Of a stretch of DNA of 64,000 nt, positions 54,067-60,900 are shown one piece after another. How positions within the stretch are numbered: the stretch's first letter is position 1; every line of letters starts with the position of its first letter. The notes beneath the pieces are model-generated. The model searched no databases, was not told the DNA's origin, and saw only the letters and a program-made list of their open reading frames with translations. The translations under genes were made by a program, and so were the position numbers. This stretch comes from Nonomuraea pusilla (lineage in GTDB: Bacteria > Actinomycetota > Actinomycetes > Streptosporangiales > Streptosporangiaceae). Where the stretch lies: contig NZ_FOBF01000010.1 in the NCBI RefSeq assembly GCF_900109355.1, positions 124,001 to 188,000 on the forward strand. The letters run 5' to 3'.

Positions 54067-54819
54067 GTGACCCTCATCGAGACACCCCGCCAAGCCCCGC
54101 CCGCCGTGGTGGCGACAGGCCTGACCAAGGTGTACGGCCAGGGCGACGCCCAGGTCCACGCCCTGCGCGGGGTGGACATCGCCTTCGAGACCGGGGCGTT
54201 CACCGCGATCATGGGCCCGTCCGGCTCCGGCAAGTCCACCCTCATGCACTGCCTCGCCGGGCTCGACACCGCCACCTCCGGCAGCGTCCACATCGGCGAC
54301 GTCGAACTGACCGGGCTGGGCGACCGGCAGCTCACCCTCCTACGCCGCGAACGCATCGGCTTCATCTTCCAGTCGTTCAACCTGCTGCCGACGCTGACCG
54401 CCGAGCAGAACATCAGGCTCCCGCTGGAGATCGCCGCCCGCCAGGCCGACCAGCAGCTCTACGACCGCGTCATCGAGACCGTCGGCCTGCGTGACCGGCT
54501 CCGGCACAAGCCGTCCGAGCTGTCCGGCGGCCAGCAGCAGCGCGTCGCCGTCGCCCGCGCCCTCATCAGCAAGCCCCAGGTGATCTTCGCTGACGAGCCC
54601 ACCGGCAACCTCGACTCGCGCAGCGGCGCCGAGGTGCTCGCGTTCCTGCGCACCTCCGTGCGCGAGCTCGGCCAGACCATCGTCATGGTCACCCACGACC
54701 CGGTCGCCGCCTCGTACGCCGACCGCGTCGTGTTCCTGCGCGACGGCACGCTCGTCACCGAGGTCACCGCCCCCACGCCGCAGTCCGTCCTCGACACGCT
54801 CGTGAAGCTGGAGGGCTGA
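54067..54819 (+). CDS. ABC transporter ATP-binding protein (MacB/LolD type)
   Basis: A 250-residue ATPase: Walker A MGPSGSGKSTLMHCLAGLD, Q-loop IGFIFQSFNLLPTLTAEQN, signature LSGGQQQRVAVARALI and Walker B VIFADEPTGNLDSRSG. The GTG at 54067 has AAGGAG five bases upstream. One base separates its stop from the permease gene. Such pairs form mechanotransmission-type complexes, often for peptide antibiotic resistance or lipoprotein handling. Confidence 0.92.
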   Translation: MTLIETPRQAPPAVVATGLTKVYGQGDAQVHALRGVDIAFETGAFTAIMGPSGSGKSTLMHCLAGLDTATSGSVHIGDVELTGLGDRQLTLLRRERIGFIFQSFNLLPTLTAEQNIRLPLEIAARQADQQLYDRVIETVGLRDRLRHKPSELSGGQQQRVAVARALISKPQVIFADEPTGNLDSRSGAEVLAFLRTSVRELGQTIVMVTHDPVAASYADRVVFLRDGTLVTEVTAPTPQSVLDTLVKLEG

Positions 54820-54820
54820 G

Positions 54821-57316
54821 GTGCTCAAGACCACCCTGGCCGGGCTGCTCGCGCACCGGCTGCGGCTCGTGCTGACCGCGCTCGCCATCACGCTCGGCGT
54901 CGGCTTCATCGCCGGCACCTTCGTCCTGAACGACACCGTCCAGGCCGGTTTCTCCGAGCGCGTCACCGCCGACGCCGACAAGGTGACCGTCGCCGTCCTG
55001 CCCACGAAGGAAGGCGGCATCCAGGAGCGCACCCTCGAACGGGTACGCGCCGTCCCCGGCGTCACGGAGGCGTACGGGCTGGTCCGCGGCAGCGCGCCGC
55101 TGCTCGGCAAGGACGGCAAGGCCGTCGGCGACATCCCCACCACCGCGATCTCCGTCGTGACCGGCCCGCTCGACCGCACCACCATCGTGTCCGGCACCGG
55201 CCCCGGCAGCGACGACGGCGCCGCCGTGCTCGACAAGAACACCGCCAAGGCGCAGGGGTTCAAGGTCGGCGACACGATCACCGTGCTCGACCACCGCAGG
55301 ACCGAGCACCGGTTCAAGCTCGTCGGCCTCTTCGACACCGGCGTCGACCAGCGGCTCAGCTACACCGGCGCGCTCGGGTTCACCACCGCCACCGCGCAGC
55401 TCATGACCGGCGAGAAGACCTACCAGGAGATCGACGTCGCCGGCACCGCCGACCCGGCCGCCCTCAAGCGGGCCGTCAAGGACGCCGTCGGCTCCGGCAT
55501 GGACGTCGTGACCGGCTCCGAGCTGGCCGCCGCCCTCTCCGAAGAGGCCGGCGTCCAGATCGAGGTGATGACGACCGGCCTGCTGATGTTCGGCGCGGTC
55601 GCCATGATGGTGGCGGCGCTCGTCATCTACAACACGTTCGGCATCCTCGTCGCGCAGCGGACCAGGGAGATGGCCCTGCTGCGGTGCATCGGCGCCACCC
55701 GCCGCCAGGTGTTCGGCTCGATCGTGCTCGAATCGGCCGTCGTCGGCCTCGTCGCCTCCCTGCTCGGCCTGGCCGTCGGGTACGGGCTCGCCGCGCTCAC
55801 CCTGACCGTCCTCGGCGCGCTCGACGCCCCCCTGCCCACCGACGCGCCGCTCACGCTCGCCCCCAAGACCATCGCCGCCGGGCTCGGCATCGGCCTGGTC
55901 GTCACCATGTGCGCCGCGCTGCTGCCCGCCAGGTCCGCCACCCGCGTCGCGCCCATCGCGGCGCTGCGCAGCCAGGTGGAGGAGCAGACGTTCCGCACCG
56001 GCGTGCTGCGCGCCGTCTTCGCCGCGCTGTTCCTGCTGGCCGGCGCCGCCACCACCGTGTACGCCACCGTCGCGCTCGAACCCGGCGACCAGGTCGCGCT
56101 CTTCGTCGTCATGGCAGGAGGCGCGCTGACCTTCGTCGCCGTGCTCATCCTCGGCCCCGTGCTGGTCAAGCCGCTGAGCGCGGTCATCGGCTGGCTCCCC
56201 GCCAGGCTGTTCGGCGTCCCCGGACGCCTCGCCGTCGACAACTCCGGCCGCAACCCCCGGCGCGCCGCCACCACGACCGTCGCCCTGACCATCGGCGTCA
56301 CCCTCATGACGCTGATCTCGGTGCTCACCGCGTCCACCCGGCTCACCCTCACCGCCAAGCTGGACAACCAGTTCCCCGTGGACTACATGCTGTCCAGCCA
56401 GGACGGCGAGTCCAGCATCCCCCGGTCCGTGGCCGAAGGGCTGCGCAAGGCGCCCCAGTTCGGCTCGGTCCTCCAGCTCAGGGGCGTGACCGCCACCGTC
56501 TCCGGCCGCCGGTACGACGTCGGCACCTACGAAGGCGCCGACGCGAAGCCCGAGATCTCCTCCGGGTCGCTCGCCGGTTTCGCCGCCGGTCAGGCCGCCC
56601 TCGCCGACTACGCGGCCACCCAGCTCGGCGTCCGCGTCGGCGACTCCGTCACCCTCAGGACCAAACGGGCCGGGGCCGTCCCCCTGAAGGTCGTCGCCGT
56701 CCTCGTCGGCACCAACTCGTCCCTGCCGCCCGTCACCGTCCCCGCCGCCGCGCTCGACTCCTACTTCGGCCAGGTCCCCGACGCCCGCGTCATGGTCAAC
56801 ATCCGGGACGGGGTGGACCCCGCGCAGGCCCGCAAGATCGTCGACGCCGTCACCGACCCGTACCCCATGGTCAAGGTGGCCAGCTCGACCGACGTGCGCG
56901 GCCAGTTCGACGAGACCCTCGACATGCTCCTGATGATCATCACGGGCCTGCTGGGGCTGGCCATCCTGATCTCGCTGCTCGGCATCGCCAACACCCTGTC
57001 CCTGTCGGTGCACGAACGCACCAGGGAGTCGGCGCTGCTGCGCGCCCTCGGCCTGACCCGGCCGCAGCTACGGCGCATGCTGTCGGTCGAAGCCCTGGTG
57101 CTCGGCCTCATCGGGGCGCTCGTCGGCGTCGTACTCGGCGGCGTGTTCGGCTGGGCCGCCGTCAAGGTGATGATCACGGGAGCGGTCTTCTCGGTGCCGG
57201 TGGGGCAGATCGCACTGTTCGTGGCCCTCTCGGGAGCGGCGGGGGTCCTCGCCGCCGTCCTCCCGGCCCGCCGCGCCGCCCGCGCCTCGATCGTCACGTC
57301 CCTGGCCTCCGGCTGA
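54821..57316 (+). CDS. ABC transporter permease, FtsX/MacB-like, two FtsX domains
   Basis: An 831-residue membrane protein with a helix at about 15-35, a large extracellular MacB_PCD domain (about 45-235) and FtsX helices (AVAMMVAALVIYNTFGILVA, then SAVVGLVASLLGLAVGYGLA and IAAGLGIGLVVTMCAALLPA). Middle hydrophobic segments follow, then a second extracellular domain (about 490-690) and a C-terminal FtsX domain (MLLMIITGLLGLAILISLLG; MLSVEALVLGLIGALVGVVL). The duplicate layout is normal for Gram-positive versions. With the ATPase it may export or sense an envelope-active compound. Confidence 0.92.
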   Translation: MLKTTLAGLLAHRLRLVLTALAITLGVGFIAGTFVLNDTVQAGFSERVTADADKVTVAVLPTKEGGIQERTLERVRAVPGVTEAYGLVRGSAPLLGKDGKAVGDIPTTAISVVTGPLDRTTIVSGTGPGSDDGAAVLDKNTAKAQGFKVGDTITVLDHRRTEHRFKLVGLFDTGVDQRLSYTGALGFTTATAQLMTGEKTYQEIDVAGTADPAALKRAVKDAVGSGMDVVTGSELAAALSEEAGVQIEVMTTGLLMFGAVAMMVAALVIYNTFGILVAQRTREMALLRCIGATRRQVFGSIVLESAVVGLVASLLGLAVGYGLAALTLTVLGALDAPLPTDAPLTLAPKTIAAGLGIGLVVTMCAALLPARSATRVAPIAALRSQVEEQTFRTGVLRAVFAALFLLAGAATTVYATVALEPGDQVALFVVMAGGALTFVAVLILGPVLVKPLSAVIGWLPARLFGVPGRLAVDNSGRNPRRAATTTVALTIGVTLMTLISVLTASTRLTLTAKLDNQFPVDYMLSSQDGESSIPRSVAEGLRKAPQFGSVLQLRGVTATVSGRRYDVGTYEGADAKPEISSGSLAGFAAGQAALADYAATQLGVRVGDSVTLRTKRAGAVPLKVVAVLVGTNSSLPPVTVPAAALDSYFGQVPDARVMVNIRDGVDPAQARKIVDAVTDPYPMVKVASSTDVRGQFDETLDMLLMIITGLLGLAILISLLGIANTLSLSVHERTRESALLRALGLTRPQLRRMLSVEALVLGLIGALVGVVLGGVFGWAAVKVMITGAVFSVPVGQIALFVALSGAAGVLAAVLPARRAARASIVTSLASG

Positions 57317-57332
57317 CGGGAAACGTCAGGAG

Positions 57333-57361
57333 AGGCGGGGAGCAGAACCCCCTCCCCGCCT
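57333..57361 (+). terminator. Hairpin after the FtsX-like permease gene
   Basis: AGGCGGGGAG (57333-57342) and CTCCCCGCCT (57352-57361) form a perfect 10-bp stem with a 9-base loop, 16 bases after the permease stop. No T-run; terminator role inferred from position. Confidence 0.6.
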
Positions 57362-57568
57362 CCCCCGCAGACCCCGAACCTCCGCCGAACCGCCTTCCAC
57401 ACCACGGACCAGCCCCGCGCCGCAGGCCCGAAGGCCCAGCCCACGCCGAGACGGCTTTCGCCACCACCGACCCGCCGCTGCACGCCGGCCACGCCTGCGC
57501 GACACCGGGCCCGACATCCGGTCACCGTTCACGAGGCCGCACCGGCGGCTGGCACGCACACCGAGCCA

Positions 57569-57621
57569 GGCCGCCACCGGCGAGGCGGCAGCCGAGGGAA
57601 GCCGCCTCGCCGGTGGCGGCC
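57569..57621. terminator. Bidirectional hairpin between convergent permease and immunity genes
   Basis: Arms 57569-57589 (GGCCGCCACCGGCGAGGCGG plus C) and 57601-57621 are perfectly complementary over 21 bp with an 11-base loop. It lies about 65 bases downstream of the leftward immunity gene and is the strongest hairpin in this gap. Confidence 0.7.
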
Positions 57622-57685
57622 AGGCGGCAGCGGGGGGAAGCCGCAGACTCCCCGGACGGCCCGCCCCCATCGAGATGCGTCGCGC

Positions 57686-57955
57686 TCAGCGGGGGGTGCG
57701 GCCGGGCCAGAGCTCCGCCACGGTCTCCGGGTCGAGCATCGGGCGCGACACCACCTCGCCCGTCGCCCGGTCGATCACGATGCAGCCGCCTCCCACCGTG
57801 TCGGGCAGCACGGCCGGATCATCCGGGTCGAGCTCACGCACCCACGCCACGAACCCCTCGCTGAACCCGTACACCCCCACCGGCAGCGCCCGGTCCAGCG
57901 GGCGCACCCCGTTGAAGTACTCCTCCGCCACCGCCCGCGCCTGGTCGAGGTTCAT
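57686..57955 (-). CDS. YrhB/Imm35-like immunity protein
   Basis: An 89-residue small protein beginning MNLDQARAVAEEYFNGVRPL, with YGFSEGFVAWVRELDP, GGGCIVIDRATGEVVSRPML and a final VAELWPG, the usual arrangement of the YrhB (Imm35) family. Its ATG overlaps the stop of the giant papain-fold toxin gene (ATGA), the standard toxin-then-immunity order. It is expected to bind and block the toxin's C-terminal domain inside the producing cell. Confidence 0.8.
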   Translation of the reverse strand: MNLDQARAVAEEYFNGVRPLDRALPVGVYGFSEGFVAWVRELDPDDPAVLPDTVGGGCIVIDRATGEVVSRPMLDPETVAELWPGRTPR

Positions 57956-60900
57956 CGCGGCAGCCCCCGGCGGTCCAGAATCACGCAGAACACCCCCGTC
58001 ACCGTCTGGTAGGGCGGCTCCACCGACATGTGCCCCCGCTGGGCGTCGATCCAGATCACCTCGCCGGAGGAGTTGACGGCGTTCCAGGCGTGGGAGCCTC
58101 CGCCCGGCCACCGGACCACGATGAGCGCCGCCGCCCCGTGCCCCGCCTGCCGCAGCCTCCGCGCCAGCATCGGGTACGCGTGCCGCCCCTTCCCCGCGTA
58201 CTCGAACCGCTGCCCCACCCAGCGCTCCATCCGGCCGGTGCCGCCCCTCTCCCCGCTGAGCAGCGGCCTGCCCAGCCGGTCGTACTCGGCGAACCTCGGC
58301 GCGCCCGTCACCGGCTCGCCGTGCCACGTCGACAGCACCGCGAGCGCGCAGTCCACGGCATTGGACGTGCGGAACGGGTCGTCCGCGGGACCGCAACCGT
58401 TGATCAGCCGCACCCAGGTGCCCCTGGGGTCCGGGAACCTGGCACCGGGAGGCAGCGCGGCCAGCAGGTCGTGCTCGGCCTGCGGGTCAGGCTGACCCAG
58501 CCCGCCCGGGACCCCGTACGGACGGAAGTCCACCAGCCGCGGCGGCCGGTGCGGCTGCTCGAACCAGGTGTCCCGCAGGATCAGCGACGCCACCGGGAAC
58601 GGACTCCCCGGAGCCCCACCCCGATACTCGGCGAACACCCCCTCGAACTGTCCCGCCATCCCGTCGAACCCGGCTCGATCGACGCGGCCGGACCTCCCGT
58701 CACCAGCGGCGGACTCCCCGTCCCCGCGCCCGGACACGCCACGGAGCTCCGCCGACAGCCCGTCAAGGCGTCCCGGCATGCCGTCGAGCGCCCCCGAGGG
58801 CCGGTCGAGAGGCCGCGGCACCCCCTGAGGCCGACCAGGCAACCCGTCCACCGGGTACGGCGCCTCATCGAACGGACGGGCCGAGCGATCAGACCGGCGC
58901 GCCGAGCCATGAAGCCCTGAGGACGAGCCGTCAGGCGGTTCAGCCGAACCGGCATCAGAGGACGACCCGTCCAGCCACGCCGACGGCCGCCCTTCCCAAC
59001 CGCTCTCGGCTGACCCTGCCTGCGCCTCAGCCCCAGAACGCCCAAGACCAGGCATGCGGTGGCCCTCGACGGGAACGTCCGTCCCGGGGAGCCCACGGCC
59101 GGGCGACGCCTCCGCTCCAGCCCCGCGACCACCGAACCCCATCTCGACCTCATGAGGCCGGTCACGGAACCCGGCCTCCGAGACGGAACCCGGCCCACCG
59201 GCCGCCGCGTTCGGAAGCCGCTCGCCCGGCTGCCCCGAGGCACCTCTGCCGAAGTCCCCCGGAACCACGCCTTCGCCCACACGGGCTGCGGAATCAGCAC
59301 CGGACCCCGCCCCCACGCCGCCGGCCGGGGCGGAACCGGAGGCAGCGGACGGCGCCGGAGCGGAACCGGAGGGCGGCGGCGAAGTCAGCGCTGATCCGGA
59401 GTAGGGGGCCGGAGCTGGGCGGGAGCCTGGGCTCGTGGCCGGAGCCGGATCGGAGATCCGTACGGCAGCCGGACCCGAGACCGGCACAGCGGCGGCGGCC
59501 CCGGACCCCCAGCCCGAGCCCGGAGCCCGCGCCGGGCCCACCGTCGGATCCGCGACCCCGGGCGCCGCCGGATCAGGATCGGGGTTCCGCGTCGAAGAAG
59601 GAACCGAGGTGGACGTCGGAACAGGAACCGAGGTGGACGGCTGATTCGAGGCCGGTGCCGAGCCCGTCACCGCGGAGTGCGGAAAGGCTGGAGCCGAGGT
59701 GGAGAGGTGGGGTGCCGGGGTCGGCCGAGCACGTCCCGCATCACCGGCCGCCGCCGAAGCCACCTGCGCGGTCGGCGTCTCGCGCGAGAACCCGATCCGC
59801 TCGTCCTGCTGCCACGAGGCCTGCGAGACGCCCTCCAGATCGCCTCGCACCGCCTCCTGCCGCCCGTCCCCGGCACGCGCAGCCGAAGAATCGGCCGGTA
59901 CGACCTGCGGCCACTCCGGCAACGGACGACGCAGAACGGCGTCGCGATCAGGCAGCGCCGCGGACGGGACGCTGGAACCCAGCACCTCCACCGGGAAGCC
60001 GATCGCCGCAGCATGCGACGACGTGACGGACGGCTCCTCAGAGACGTCCTCCGAGCCACCCGTCCGGCCGTCCCCACCCCACACCGGACGATCCCGTTCG
60101 GAGACGGAGGGCGTGGCACCACCCTCCGCTGTCGCCGCTCCCGCCTGAGCGTGCACGTCCGGGAACATCATCCCCTGGGCCGAGCCTGTGAACGCCGCGG
60201 GCGGAAACGGCACCGCCTCTGACGGCTGCTCCACCGACGAGGAAACCTGGGACGCCCCCGCCGACAGCAGCGACATCTCGGGGGACGACGCCGCGAAGTT
60301 CCCCGCCTGGAACGCAGACGCCTGGGACGGAAATGCCTGGGACGGAGATGCCTGGGACGCGCCCGGCAGGAGCGGGGCCGTCTCGAAGTGCCCCGCCGAG
60401 ACCGACGACGACGCCTGAGACGCCCCTGCCGCCGACGGCGACACCGCGCAGGCCCCTGGCACGTATGGGGACGTCGCGGAAGGCTCCGCCGGGAACGAGG
60501 ATGCCGGGGGCTGGTGCGTGGCAGGTGATGACGACGGGGTTGGAGACGACGGGGATGAGTACGCCGGGGTCAGGGACGACGACGGCCCCGCACCCTGGGA
60601 CATATCGGTCTCTGACGTCATGTCGGCCGAGGTGGCCGGTCCGGTTCCTGTTCCGGCGGCGGCAGGGCCGTTCATGCCCGCGTCTCCATTAGGTGCCGTA
60701 CCGGAGCCGGTGACGATGCCCTCCGTCGCCCCGAGGGCAGCCGCCGGTGCCCCTCCCGCGCCGCTCGCCGCCATCCCATCGGACGGCCCCTTGGGCGCGT
60801 CGGCACCTCGAAGCGGTGTGGCGGTGTCCCGGTTCGGCGGCGCGGGGAACCCGTAGACCGTCTGGCGATCGGCGTAGAGCGCTGCAGGATCACCAGGGCG

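Larger units (their letters stand above)
57317..57685. other. 369-bp intergenic region between convergent units
   Basis: No coding signal. It contains two strong hairpins (57333-57361 and 57569-57621), and the rest is GC-rich sequence without recognisable features. The two flanking genes converge, which explains the doubled terminators. Confidence 0.65.

Noticed and set aside
57952..58410. Papain-fold tip as a separate small gene, with the stalk as a different gene
   Set aside because: The frame is continuous across the junction and no ribosome site or start stands out just before the tip.
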